This document shows positions 27,251-36,642 of a DNA stretch of 48,765 nt, one piece after another. The DNA is from Gardnerella vaginalis (GTDB lineage: Bacteria; Actinomycetota; Actinomycetes; Actinomycetales; Bifidobacteriaceae), in contig NZ_KQ961868.1 of assembly GCF_001563665.1 (NCBI RefSeq), positions 1 through 48,765 of the forward strand. Reading direction: 5' to 3'. How positions within the stretch are numbered: the stretch's first letter is position 1; each line of letters opens with the position of its first letter. The notes under the pieces were generated by a model. That model had not been told where the DNA came from. It worked only from the letters and a program-made list of their open reading frames with translations, and did no database searches. The position numbers and the translations under genes are program-made.

Positions 27251-27559
27251 CTACAGCTTAATCTCAATATTTACATCCGCAGGCAGGTCAATGTGCATCA
27301 AAGAATCCACAGCCTTTGGCGTTGGATCAACGATGTCAATAAGACGCTTATGAGTACGCATCTCGAAATGCTCGCGAGAATCCTTATATTTGTGAGGAGA
27401 ACGGATAACAACAAATACGTTCTTCTCGGTCGGCAGAGGAACCGGACCCACCACTGTGGCGCCCGCGTTCGTCACCGTCTCGACGATTTTCTTCGCCGAT
27501 TGGTCGATGACCTCATGGTCATAGGACTTAAGCCTGATGCGGATTTTCTGTCCCGCCAT
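27251..27559 (-). CDS. rpsJ: 30S ribosomal protein S10
   Basis: S10 (NusE), 102 aa, also a transcription antitermination partner of NusB. It starts [20 protein letters not shown] and has [19 protein letters not shown]. First gene of the S10 group; AAAGGGCGG lies upstream of ATG 27559. Confidence 0.98.
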   Translation of the reverse strand: MAGQKIRIRLKSYDHEVIDQSAKKIVETVTNAGATVVGPVPLPTEKNVFVVIRSPHKYKDSREHFEMRTHKRLIDIVDPTPKAVDSLMHIDLPADVNIEIKL

Positions 27560-28115
27560 TGCCGTCCGCCCTTTCTAGCGATTCGTTTACTGTTTACCAA
27601 CCTGTATTAAAGGACACCGGCGAGAATAGACACTTATAGCCATTCCACATCAGTGCGCAGCACCAAAAAGCCCAAAAAATGAACATTCTCGTTTCTGCGC
27701 TCGCTTTTTTTGATTCAATATGCGAGCCTAAAAAACAGGCAACTGTCTAATTAAACCATTCACTATGGATTAAGAAAAACCGGGCGTGTCGGTGATTTTC
27801 CTATAAAAAATGGCAAAAACTACACCTAGTGCAGCTCCTGCCATTTTTAACTAAATATGTAATTGTGTTAGTAACACTAACAAATTACTATGCTATAAAA
27901 TTTTTAATTTTTGAAAAATACTACTTTAATTTTTAGAAATACTACTAAAGATCGAAATCCTTATAAATCTCTAAAATCTCCAAACACTATAAAGTACTAA
28001 TGCCCTAACGTCCTAACGCTTGAAACGCTATAAACGTCCTAACGCTTGAAAAGATACTCAAGTCTTAACGCTTCTCACGTTTTAACGCTTAAAACGCTAT
28101 AAACTCCCTAGCATC
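27560..28115. other. S10 operon leader and adhE downstream region
   Basis: No gene lies in these 556 bases. From the left they hold the rpsJ leader, with a loose minus-strand promoter candidate (TTGCCT near 27740, TATTGA near 27718), then a bidirectional terminator (27805-27848) and then decayed repeats derived in part from the adhE 3' end (28014-28130). Confidence 0.55.
27805..27848. terminator. Bidirectional stem-loop terminator after adhE
   Basis: An outer stem (AAAATGGCA/TGCCATTTT) encloses an inner one (CTGCAC/GTGTAG, with a G-T pair, on the minus strand). T-runs follow on both strands. On the minus strand it would end adhE transcription before the rpsJ promoter. Confidence 0.8.
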
Positions 28116-28130
28116 TTAACGCTTCTCACG
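28014..28130. repeat. 26-bp-period repeats duplicating the adhE 3' end
   Basis: TAACGCTT recurs at 28014, 28040 and 28066 (exactly 26 bases apart) and again at 28083 and 28117. The 16 bases CTTAACGCTTCTCACG at 28115-28130, which contain the adhE stop and last codons, recur exactly at 28064-28079. Units such as AACGCTATAAAC are interspersed. Confidence 0.88.
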
Positions 28131-30872
28131 CTCCAAACGCATACGATGCCCTTCTTCTTGAGAAACACCATAATAAGCAGCAACAGCAATATCCTTCATA
28201 TCTTCAATTTGCGGAATACGAGGATTTGCAGGAGCACATTGATCTTCATAAGCTCGCATACCAATATGGTCAAGCAAAGACCAATAATATTCTTCATCAA
28301 CACCACAATCTTTGAAAGAAGAATCCATTCCAAGAAGATTATCGCGATAATTTTCAACAGCTTTCGCTAAGTTTTCAACACCCTCTTCAGGAGTCTTACC
28401 AGGATCAACCCCAATATTCTTAGCAAGTTGTTGATAACGCTCAACAGCAACATAACGATTATACTTTGGCCAGCTAGTAGGCTCCATAGGTATCTGACCA
28501 TTATAACGAATCACATAAGGCAACAAAATTGCGTTAGTTCTACCGTGAGCCACGTGACATAAAGCACCGATCGTGTGAGCCATTGCATGGCACATTCCAA
28601 GGAAAGCTGAACCAAATGCCATTCCTGCCATAGTAGCAGCATTGTGCATCTTCTCTTGAGCTTCAATCTTACGCTCAGAATCTTCACAATTAACGGAATC
28701 ATTTAGATTTTCCCAAATCAACTTTGCTGCATGCAAAGCCATAGCATCTGTAAAATCATTTGCATATACTGAAGCAAAAGCTTCCATAGAATGAGTCAAA
28801 GCATCAAATCCAGAATCACAAGCTAACTTACGAGGCTGAGTGCGAGCCAAAACAGGATCTACAATTGCAACAGACGGAGTCAATGCATAATCAGTAACAG
28901 GATACTTATACCCAGTTTTATGGTCTGTAATAACAGCGAATGGCGTAACCTCTGAACCAGTTCCAGAAGATGTAGGGATACAAATCAAGCAAGCCTTCTC
29001 TCCCAACGGTGGGATCTTGAAAGCACGCTTACGAATATCAAAGAATTTTTCACGCAAATCTGCGAAAGAAATCTCAGGATGCTCGTAAAGAAGCCACATA
29101 ATTTTTGCAGCGTCCATTGGAGAACCACCGCCAACAGCAATAATCGTATCCGGCTGGAACTCTTCACGCATCATTTCTGCACCGCGCTCAACTGTTTCAA
29201 CACTTGGCTCCGGCTCAACATAATCAATAATACGGAAAGTAACTCGATTAGATCTAGCGCGAAGCTGATCTATAATTTTATCCACAACACCAAGCTGTTC
29301 CATTACTTTGTCGCACACAATAACAGCACGCTCAATGCCATACATATCGCGCAAGTAGCGGACAGCATTAGGCTCAAAATATGTTTTAGCTGGAACTTTA
29401 AACCACTGCATGTTGTTATTCCTTCGTGCAATACGCTTTATATTTATAAGATTTACAGCCTGAACATTTCCAGAAACAGAATTTCCACCATAAGATCCGC
29501 ATCCCAAAGTAAGAGATGGAGCAATTGAATTATAAATATCTCCAACTCCACCCAGAGATCCTGGAGAATTCCAAATAATTCTGCACGCATGCATGCGAAC
29601 GCCATATTCTCGAGCAAGTTGTTGATTATTCGTATGAATCACAGCTGTATGACCTGCTCCATGTACAAGCATTTGCTCACACATCTTAAAGCCATGCTCT
29701 TTATTTTCAGATTTTAATATTGCGTGAACAGGAGCTAACTTTTCCATAGTTAAAGGCTCCATCTCGCCAACTTCTTTACACTCTGCAACAATAATTACAG
29801 CATCTTCAGGAATTTCAAAACCAGCCTCATGAGCAATATATTGAGGTGACTTTCCTGGAACAACAGAGTTAAGTTTCGGAGTATTTCCAGAATAAGAAGT
29901 GCATCCAAACATATATTTCTCTAATTTGGCTTTTTCTTCATCATTTACGAAATAAGCTTTACGGCGCTTAAGCTCTTTAACGAGCGAATCATAAATATCT
30001 TTATCTGCTATAATCGCCTGCTCAGTAGCACAAATCATTCCATAATCGAAATGCTTTGAAAGTACCAAATCATTTGCAGCGCGCGCAATATCAACATCGC
30101 TATCAACATACGCTGGAGCATTACCAGCTCCAACTCCAAGCGCAGGCTTACCAGACGAATAAGCAGCTTTAACCATTCCCGGACCGCCTGTAGCTAGAAT
30201 AGTTGCAATATCTGGATGCTTCATTAAAGCTCCAGTTGCTTCAATAGAAGGGTTTTCAATCCATTGAATGCAATTTTCAGGCGCTCCAGCAGCAACAGCA
30301 GCATCACGAACAATACGTGCAGCTTCAGAAGAACACTTCTGCGCAAAAGGATGGAATCCAAATATTATTGGGCAACGAGTTTTAAGTGCAATAAGGGACT
30401 TAAAAATTGCAGTTGACGTTGGGTTGGTCACTGGCGTAACACCTGCAACAATTCCTACAGGCTCAGCAATCTCGTCAATACCCATAACGTCATCTTCGTT
30501 TATAATTCCAACAGTTTTTTGACCTGCTAAATAATGCGTTATATGCTCACAAGCAAAAATATTTTTAGTTGCTTTATCTTCTACTAAACCACGACCAGTT
30601 TCATCAACTGCCATTTTTGCCAAGAACAAATGCTTATTTAATGCAGCTACAGAGGCCTTTGCAACGATTCTATCTACTTGAGCTTGATTTAATTTCTCAT
30701 ATTCATCTAAAGCTTTCTTTGCTTTAACAACGAGATCATTTACTTCTTTTTCGGCGCTAAGAGTTTTATTATCCACAGTTTCCTGTTCCTCGCGTTTAGA
30801 CTCTTCTTTTGAATTAACGCCATTATTACTAACATTTTTATCTGTGACAGCTTTATTCGTTGCCTCAGCCAT
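28116..30872 (-). CDS. adhE: Bifunctional aldehyde-alcohol dehydrogenase AdhE
   Basis: Converts acetyl-CoA to acetaldehyde and then ethanol, regenerating NAD+ in fermentation; the family forms helical spirosomes. From ATG 30872, which has AAGGAGG upstream, it is 918 aa. The N-terminal aldehyde dehydrogenase half has VTPVTNPTSTAIFKSL and the catalytic cysteine in MICATEQ. The C-terminal iron-dependent alcohol dehydrogenase half has GGGSPMDAAK, SGTGSEVTPFAVITD and the metal-ligand region GMCHAMAHTIGALCHVAHGR. The first about 45 residues are an extra Lys/Asn/Glu-rich tail. A perfect 8-bp palindrome lies in its leader, and its 3' end is duplicated downstream. Confidence 0.97.
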   Translation of the reverse strand: MAEATNKAVTDKNVSNNGVNSKEESKREEQETVDNKTLSAEKEVNDLVVKAKKALDEYEKLNQAQVDRIVAKASVAALNKHLFLAKMAVDETGRGLVEDKATKNIFACEHITHYLAGQKTVGIINEDDVMGIDEIAEPVGIVAGVTPVTNPTSTAIFKSLIALKTRCPIIFGFHPFAQKCSSEAARIVRDAAVAAGAPENCIQWIENPSIEATGALMKHPDIATILATGGPGMVKAAYSSGKPALGVGAGNAPAYVDSDVDIARAANDLVLSKHFDYGMICATEQAIIADKDIYDSLVKELKRRKAYFVNDEEKAKLEKYMFGCTSYSGNTPKLNSVVPGKSPQYIAHEAGFEIPEDAVIIVAECKEVGEMEPLTMEKLAPVHAILKSENKEHGFKMCEQMLVHGAGHTAVIHTNNQQLAREYGVRMHACRIIWNSPGSLGGVGDIYNSIAPSLTLGCGSYGGNSVSGNVQAVNLINIKRIARRNNNMQWFKVPAKTYFEPNAVRYLRDMYGIERAVIVCDKVMEQLGVVDKIIDQLRARSNRVTFRIIDYVEPEPSVETVERGAEMMREEFQPDTIIAVGGGSPMDAAKIMWLLYEHPEISFADLREKFFDIRKRAFKIPPLGEKACLICIPTSSGTGSEVTPFAVITDHKTGYKYPVTDYALTPSVAIVDPVLARTQPRKLACDSGFDALTHSMEAFASVYANDFTDAMALHAAKLIWENLNDSVNCEDSERKIEAQEKMHNAATMAGMAFGSAFLGMCHAMAHTIGALCHVAHGRTNAILLPYVIRYNGQIPMEPTSWPKYNRYVAVERYQQLAKNIGVDPGKTPEEGVENLAKAVENYRDNLLGMDSSFKDCGVDEEYYWSLLDHIGMRAYEDQCAPANPRIPQIEDMKDIAVAAYYGVSQEEGHRMRLEREKR

Positions 30873-31231
30873 TAGGTCCTCCTTGATCATCATATTCACA
30901 AACGTTCATACGACTTTTGTTATCTACAAAAGTGACATAGCTAACAATTTACTTGAGTTACTGTACTATTCGAATTTTGTAGCGAGTTGCGCTATTTATG
31001 ATTGAGGATTATCATCTATTGTTCATTATTTGTTAATATTTGTTATTTATTTTGTGCGATTTTATGATGGATTTTCTAAAATGTTAGATTTATTCTATTT
31101 TTGCGAACTATTTATAACATTGCGATAATCGTAAATTGCCTATAATTAGCCCATAACTAGCCTATAATCATTCTTAATTTCGATTTATTATAAATCAATT
31201 ACCTTTTTGCTCAAAAGCACACTAGCGCAGC
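30873..31231. other. adhE promoter region
   Basis: AT-rich, without a gene. It carries the palindrome at 30913-30933, near a loose minus-strand TTGTTA (about 30944). Nothing else clear stands out. Confidence 0.55.
30913..30933. promoter_or_regulatory. Palindromic operator candidate upstream of adhE
   Basis: ACTTTTGT-TATCT-ACAAAAGT is a perfect 8-bp inverted repeat centred about 50 bases before the adhE start codon. Redox repressors of the Rex family use TTGTGA-type palindromes at adhE; this one differs from that consensus, so the regulator is open. Confidence 0.5.
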
Positions 31232-31266
31232 AAAAAAAAACGGCCCCCAGACGAATCTGAGAGCCG
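31232..31266 (-). terminator. Intrinsic terminator of rplM-rpsI
   Basis: On the minus strand CGGCTCTCAGA pairs with TCTGGGGGCCG around a TTCG loop and is followed by nine T. It lies about 25 bases past the rpsI stop. Confidence 0.95.
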
Positions 31267-31290
31267 AATAAAAATATATTTCCGCGAAAC

Positions 31291-31779
31291 TTAACGCTTC
31301 GAGAACTGAGGTGCACGGCGTGCCTTGTGCAAACCAGCCTTCTTGCGCTCAACAACACGAGCGTCACGAGTCAAGAAGCCAGCTTTCTTCAAAGCAACAC
31401 GATTTGCATCGCGATCAATAGCATTCAATGCACGAGCTACACCCAAACGAATAGCACCAGCCTGACCAGTAGTACCGCCGCCGTCAACGAGAACGACAAC
31501 GTCAAACTTTCCTTCAAGCTTAAGCAACACGATAGGAGAATTCACTTCACGCTGCAATAAGCGAGATGGGAAATACTCTTCCAACGTGCGTCCATTGATA
31601 GTCCACTTGCCAGTGCCAGGAACCAAACGAACACGAGCAACAGCCTCTTTACGACGACCAGTACCATATCCTGGCTCAATCGCAGAAGTACCAGTACCTG
31701 CACCAGAATTAGTTTCAGTGGTGTAGTTGGTCAGTTCTTCTTCGTTCTCGAGAACCGCGGAGTTGTTGTTATCTACCAT
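31291..31779 (-). CDS. rpsI: 30S ribosomal protein S9
   Basis: S9, 162 aa; its C-terminal KR tail (RRAPQFSKR) reaches the P-site tRNA. The start is ATG 31779 ([15 protein letters not shown]), nine bases after AAGGAG; earlier in-frame ATGs overlap or precede that site. The first about 35 residues are an acidic, Thr/Ser-rich extension ahead of the core [16 protein letters not shown]. It follows rplM by 20 bases. Confidence 0.97.
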   Translation of the reverse strand: MVDNNNSAVLENEEELTNYTTETNSGAGTGTSAIEPGYGTGRRKEAVARVRLVPGTGKWTINGRTLEEYFPSRLLQREVNSPIVLLKLEGKFDVVVLVDGGGTTGQAGAIRLGVARALNAIDRDANRVALKKAGFLTRDARVVERKKAGLHKARRAPQFSKR

Positions 31780-31799
31780 AATCATATTCTCCTTACGAT

Positions 31800-32249
31800 T
31801 CACTTAGCCTGCTGAGAAACCTTAGAGATCTCAAAGACCTGTGGTTTCTGTGATATGTGCGGATGTTCAGCACCAACGAATACACGAAGGCGATCGAGTT
31901 GCACTTTAGCAAGACGATTCTTTGGAAGCATGCCCTTGACTGCAGACATAATGATGCGCTTTGGATTTTTCTCCAAAAGCTCAGCATAGCTGTCGCGGCG
32001 AAGACCACCTGGACGACCAGAGTGGGAATAAAGTTCCTTGCTCAACTTGTTTCCAGTCAAAGCAATCTTCTCAGCGTTAATAATAATAACGTGATTGCCT
32101 GAATCAGCATGAGGGGCAAACGTAGGCTTATTTTTACCACGCAATAAAATGGCTACCTGAGTGGCCAAACGACCGAGCACCACATCAGTGGCGTCGACAA
32201 TATACCAGTCATGAGTCAAATCTGCTGGTTTCGGTGTGAAAGTCTTCAC
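31800..32249 (-). CDS. rplM: 50S ribosomal protein L13
   Basis: L13, 149 aa, an early assembly protein. It starts [20 protein letters not shown] at GTG 32249 behind AAAGG, and has [20 protein letters not shown] and the [20 protein letters not shown] region. Co-transcribed with rpsI. A structured leader lies upstream. Confidence 0.98.
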   Translation of the reverse strand: MKTFTPKPADLTHDWYIVDATDVVLGRLATQVAILLRGKNKPTFAPHADSGNHVIIINAEKIALTGNKLSKELYSHSGRPGGLRRDSYAELLEKNPKRIIMSAVKGMLPKNRLAKVQLDRLRVFVGAEHPHISQKPQVFEISKVSQQAK

Positions 32250-32638
32250 AATCGTACCTTTTCTCTATTGTGTTTCGAGCTTCACTTTCATTAGATGAAC
32301 GTAATTTATAACAATCACCTTGTGAAAGTTTATTGCTCATAATCCGTGGGCTCCCTGAAAGTCCTCGATGGCGAGTGGGAAAAGCGCTTTGAAGGACCCC
32401 TTAGGGAAACACAACAATCTGCAAGTATATCGCCAGCTAAAGACTATAACAAATCTTCTTGTTTAGAAAATATTTATAGACTATATCCAGCGCACATTTT
32501 GCACAAACTACAAATGTCATACTAAAAATTCATATATTCACATCCAAGTATTTAAGCACCCAAACACTTAAGCTCCAAAGCACCCAAGCGCCCAGCACTT
32601 AAACACTTAACTTAATTTTATGATTCGTATACAAATTT
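32250..32638. other. rplM leader and malQ downstream region
   Basis: 389 bases without a gene. They hold the folded leader at 32352-32407, minus-strand TATAGT boxes near 32443 and 32480 that could be rplM promoters, and degenerate repeats (about 32545-32615, words AAGCACCCAA and CACTTAA) just past the malQ stop. Confidence 0.55.
32352..32407 (-). promoter_or_regulatory. Structured rplM leader RNA
   Basis: On the minus strand the arms TCCCT and GTCCT pair with AGGAC and AGGGA, giving a two-part stem closed around about 27 bases that include GAAAGCGC-like and CTCGCC elements. This is the only GC-rich patch in the leader. L13 leaders that bind their own protein are known in other bacteria; I do not recognise this as a named family. 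Confidence 0.45.
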
Positions 32639-34813
32639 TTAAGCATTCATGATTTTTGCAAGCGATTGCACTCTAGGCAAATCAAAAAGATTGTCTAGTG
32701 ACACTGGATTTCCGTCACCATCTGCTAACGGAATGCGCCAGTTCGGATACTCATCACTTGTTCCAGGCTGATTTTGAGAACGACGCTCACCAGTAGCATC
32801 CACAATTGAAGCAGCCAACAATCTAGATGGAGCAGCTTTCAAAGCACGATACAGCGCTTCAACAATATCTTGCTCATGTTCAGACTCATTCTCAGCAATC
32901 TTCTTATCTAAGAATCCACCTTCAATAAGCATCTTCAACATAGCATTATGCTCTGCAACAGCACCTGCACGGAAATCTTCTACAGATCCTGTAAGCAAAT
33001 GCAAACGCTCACGAATATCAACATGCTCATAGCGCAAATATCCAGCTGCTGGCGGCAAATCATGAGTATTTACAGACGCTAGTGTCATCTCACGCCACTT
33101 ACTTGGATTGCGGAACACGCCATCTCGAGCTTCAAACCATTCAACTGTGCAACCAAGCACAGCCTTTTTAGCTAAAACTTCAATTGCGTTAGAAGGAAGT
33201 ACGCCAAGATCTTCACCGACTACTACTCCGCCAGCACGAGTCGCTTCTATAGCTAAAATACCAAGCATAATATCCGCGTCATAGTACACATAAGCACCAT
33301 TCTTAGGCGTAGAATTTTCAGGAATCCACCACAAACGGAACAATCCTAAAATGTGATCTATTCGCACAGCACCTGCAGAAGCAAACATGCCGTGAACCAT
33401 ATCCCTGTAAACCTTGAATCCAGTACGCTCAAGCTCTAACGGATGCAAAGGCGGCTGAGACCAATTCTGACCATTCTGATTAAAGTAATCTGGTGGTGCA
33501 CCTACGCAAGCGCCATGCGCAAAACGCTCTGGATTCCACCAAACTTCAGAACCTGCTGGATGCACTCCAACTGCCATATCAGACATAATTCCAATACGCA
33601 TACCAGCTTTTCTGGCTTGAACTTGAGCATCATGCAATTGTGTGAAGGCAACCCACTCAAGCCAACGATAGAATTCTAAAGTATCTGGGAAACGCTCTGC
33701 TAAATCACGAATTTCTTTAGAATCTTTATTTAAGCAAGATTCCCAATCATCTTTACCTTTAGGAGCTCCCCACTTGTCGTAGCACAAGCACCAAGTCGCA
33801 TAGCTCTCAAGTCGTTCGCCATAAGCACGCTTAAAATCTTCAAAATCTTTCGCGCGCGTTTCACTAAGCCCAGATTTGAAAATAATCCACAGTGCATGCA
33901 TTTTTACACGCCACATTGAATCTCTGTCAATAATTTGCGAATCGTTATTTAACGGCTCTACTTGAGAATGCAATTGGCTAATAGTATTCTTATCTGACTC
34001 ATCTAAAGAATCATACTCAGGAATACTTTCTGGATGTATATAAGTCACATTCAACATCGATCTTGCAATAGGCAAATAAGGCGATGGAGTTAATGGAGCA
34101 ACCGGCTCGCTCGCATGCAAAGGATTTACCAATACGAAATCAGCGCCAGTCTTTTCCTTAGCTTCAACTAGTAATTTAGCTAAATCTGCATAATCGCCAA
34201 CACCCCAAGACTTAGAGGAGCGAATCGAATAAAGCTGAGCCATCCATCCCCAGATTTGCTTTCCATCAGATTCAATAGAATCTAACGTTTCAATGCGTTC
34301 TGGAGCGCTAATTAACGTAGACTCTTCCGTGCGATCAGCTACAGAGATTCTAAGAGTGTGATATCCCATAGGCAAATCAGCTGGAATCTTTAATAACGAT
34401 GTAGCAACAAACGTACCATTCACAGGGAAAGCAACGTCATTGTTATTAGGTTCGATTGATAATTCACTTTTATACTGTTCGCCATTTTCTAAGATAATTT
34501 TAGCAGTTGGATACTCTAAAATACCCGTATTTATTTTTACAGTGTCTTCTTTGCCAACAATATGCAACACAGTTGGCGCAACAAGACGAGTATGACGTTC
34601 AGATAAAATATTCTTAATAGAAGTATCAATAGCTTCATCATCATGTGCGTCAACACCTAAAGCATCGAGAACTGATTTCAATACGTCATCGTCTGTATTA
34701 TGCTCTACACCATCAGCGCCCACAAAATGAATACCAATACCCATCAACTCAGCAAGTTGAGTAAGAGGCTTCACTGACACTTCTTCTTCTACTTTATTGT
34801 TCATATTTTCCAT
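32639..34813 (-). CDS. malQ: 4-alpha-glucanotransferase (amylomaltase)
   Basis: GH77 enzyme that transfers alpha-1,4-glucan chains in maltodextrin and glycogen use. The 724-aa product has an N-terminal beta-rich domain (about residues 1-180), then the barrel with SSKSWGVGDYADLAKL, the catalytic-Asp segment VRIDHILGLFRLWWIPE, the acid/base Glu in VVGEDLGVLP, and VNTHDLPPAAGYLRYEH. The C-terminus contains DEYPNWRIPL typical of the family. Repeated elements in the upstream spacer may be regulatory. Start M1 or M4. Confidence 0.95.
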   Translation of the reverse strand: MENMNNKVEEEVSVKPLTQLAELMGIGIHFVGADGVEHNTDDDVLKSVLDALGVDAHDDEAIDTSIKNILSERHTRLVAPTVLHIVGKEDTVKINTGILEYPTAKIILENGEQYKSELSIEPNNNDVAFPVNGTFVATSLLKIPADLPMGYHTLRISVADRTEESTLISAPERIETLDSIESDGKQIWGWMAQLYSIRSSKSWGVGDYADLAKLLVEAKEKTGADFVLVNPLHASEPVAPLTPSPYLPIARSMLNVTYIHPESIPEYDSLDESDKNTISQLHSQVEPLNNDSQIIDRDSMWRVKMHALWIIFKSGLSETRAKDFEDFKRAYGERLESYATWCLCYDKWGAPKGKDDWESCLNKDSKEIRDLAERFPDTLEFYRWLEWVAFTQLHDAQVQARKAGMRIGIMSDMAVGVHPAGSEVWWNPERFAHGACVGAPPDYFNQNGQNWSQPPLHPLELERTGFKVYRDMVHGMFASAGAVRIDHILGLFRLWWIPENSTPKNGAYVYYDADIMLGILAIEATRAGGVVVGEDLGVLPSNAIEVLAKKAVLGCTVEWFEARDGVFRNPSKWREMTLASVNTHDLPPAAGYLRYEHVDIRERLHLLTGSVEDFRAGAVAEHNAMLKMLIEGGFLDKKIAENESEHEQDIVEALYRALKAAPSRLLAASIVDATGERRSQNQPGTSDEYPNWRIPLADGDGNPVSLDNLFDLPRVQSLAKIMNA

Positions 34814-34853
34814 CGTTATCTGTGAGGAGAGTATTTACATCACACTATTTTAC

Positions 34854-34952
34854 AAAGCAACTTTTACAAATAGGTTACATTTTAAAATAGTTTGATTTTA
34901 AATTTTCAAATAAGTAACTTTTACAAATCGCAAAATAAGTAACTTCTACAAA
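34854..34952. repeat. Repeated elements upstream of malQ
   Basis: AAATAAGTAACTTTTACAAA (34908-34927) and AAATAAGTAACTTCTACAAA (34933-34952) are 25 bases apart, with a partial copy AAGCAACTTTTACAAA ending at 34870. They lie 40-140 bases upstream of malQ and could be operator repeats; they may also be further slippage products. Confidence 0.7.
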
Positions 34953-35032
34953 ACTACTTTTGTAATTTGCTTACATTTTTTACAATCTGACTATATTTTT
35001 AGATTTATTACATTGTTGCATTTTTAGATTTA

Positions 35033-35722
35033 TTAAATTTTAGACTTGCAACGACTTTTTGCAGCTAAAGCAACGTCAATAGCTTTGTCATTACACAAAT
35101 CTAAAAGCGTTTTTTGCGAAACACCAGGATTAAGAGCAACTGCCCTCCTAACCATTGCAGCTAGAACCACTGGCGCATCCTCAATAGACGAAACTCCAAG
35201 AGATGCAAGATAATCTAAAGTCGAAGCACTAACTCCTTCAGTTTGCGCACCTTCAAGCCTCATTTTCCACGATGCTTTAGGATTGCATAGAGCAGCATCA
35301 CGGACTTTTGCACAAGTATCTTTAGTAAGACGACCAACTAACCAATTCTTCACATTATGATTTTGTGCAACAGCGAAACGCACTTCATCTGACTTATCTT
35401 CAGAAAGTTTTACCAAAATGTTTGGAAATGGCATTGTACTAGCTAATTTTATACGATCTTCTTCAGGCGTATTAGCATTCCCTGCAACAGCTTCAAGAAG
35501 TGCTGTTGCACGAGAAAAATCTGCTTGATTGCTTCGATCAGGCAATTGCCTAGTAGCAAACTCATGAAGCTCTTGCGAATTTTTAGAATGTCGAAGATGC
35601 TCATAAACTGCCGTCAATGGCTCGTAATCACTGCTATTAGTATTAGACATTGCATCTTTAGCAACAGCATCATCACTCTCATCTTCACCATGAGAATCCT
35701 CATTATCTAGCTTAGAATCCAT
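35033..35722 (-). CDS. Leucine-rich repeat variant-like protein
   Basis: A 229-aa cytosolic protein without a signal or membrane segment. After an acidic N-terminus (about 40 residues of Asp/Glu/Ser) it has helical repeats such as VRFAVAQNHNVKNWLVGRL, KVRDAALCNPKASWKM and MVRRAVALNPGVSQKTLLDL, which fit the leucine-rich-repeat-variant/HEAT-like solenoid class. The partner is unknown. GGCGGTGA precedes ATG 35722. It stands between malQ and the YigZ-like gene on the same strand. Confidence 0.75.
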   Translation of the reverse strand: MDSKLDNEDSHGEDESDDAVAKDAMSNTNSSDYEPLTAVYEHLRHSKNSQELHEFATRQLPDRSNQADFSRATALLEAVAGNANTPEEDRIKLASTMPFPNILVKLSEDKSDEVRFAVAQNHNVKNWLVGRLTKDTCAKVRDAALCNPKASWKMRLEGAQTEGVSASTLDYLASLGVSSIEDAPVVLAAMVRRAVALNPGVSQKTLLDLCNDKAIDVALAAKSRCKSKI

Positions 35723-35926
35723 TGTTATTCACCGCCTTTTATAAAACTAGAGCACAGATTATAAATTCATTAACTCAAGAATTCATTGTAACTTCATTAG
35801 CAAATCAGCCGATACTTCAACACGCGTAGCAATAGATATGTATAAATGAAACGCAAAAGAATGATGTAACGAAGTGCATTTCAAACACGAAACATAAACT
35901 AGAAAACTAATTCTAGAAAACTGACA

Positions 35927-36568
35927 CTATGAAATACTATTAGCATCTCCTAGTTGTTCAAGTAAAATAGCATCAGAAAAAGCATTTCTCACACTTATCG
36001 CAAATTCTTCAATATTTTTCGTTGGAATCAGCATATTTATACGTATGAATTCACCATATTCTTTCCTCTCAACTACCCCATCATACTTGCTTAGAATATT
36101 CTTAAACATGCGCAATTGTTGATAAGAAATATTGCACATAACTCTTTTACATTCAACGATATCTCTAATATTCGCACAAGAAATCGCACTTGCAGCAGAC
36201 CTAGAATAAGCTCTTATAAGTCCTCCAGATCCAAGTAAAATTCCGCCAAAATATCTTGTTACTGTTACAACAGTGTCAGTCAAATTAGAGGAACGAATAA
36301 CATCAAGAATAGGTTTTCCTGCAGTTCCAGAAGGCTCACCATCGTCACTCATTCTTTCAGATAAGCATCCATTTTTATCTCCACATATAGCAGCATAAGC
36401 TACATGACGAGCTTTAGGATGTTGCATCCTCACGGATTGCACAAATAACATTGCTTCATCTAAATCAGATACATGACAAGCATTTGCTATAAATTCAGAT
36501 TTCTTGTCTATCAAAGAATCATGAGATGGAGATTGTGGCGTATCAATCACTGTGCGCATAATATTCAT
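35927..36568 (-). CDS. YigZ/IMPACT (UPF0029) family protein
   Basis: A 213-aa member of the IMPACT family, conserved from bacteria to man and thought to act around translation or RNA. Seen are KSEFIANACHVSDLDEAM, the hallmark HVAYA and SDDGEPSGTAGKPIL, then VTRYFGGILLGSGGLIRAYS; the C-terminal half is the DUF1949-type domain. No ribosome site is clear before ATG 36568; Met4 is an alternative. Confidence 0.9.
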   Translation of the reverse strand: MNIMRTVIDTPQSPSHDSLIDKKSEFIANACHVSDLDEAMLFVQSVRMQHPKARHVAYAAICGDKNGCLSERMSDDGEPSGTAGKPILDVIRSSNLTDTVVTVTRYFGGILLGSGGLIRAYSRSAASAISCANIRDIVECKRVMCNISYQQLRMFKNILSKYDGVVERKEYGEFIRINMLIPTKNIEEFAISVRNAFSDAILLEQLGDANSIS

Positions 36569-36642
36569 AAAATTTAAAAATCAGATTAAAAGTCGTGTTA
36601 AATTCTTAAAAAATATTTGTTTACACATTATAAATAAAGTTT

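Noticed and set aside
28014..28130. Possible CRISPR array (26-bp period).
   Set aside because: There are no unique spacers of constant length; the units are imperfect and derive partly from the adhE coding end, and no cas gene is present.
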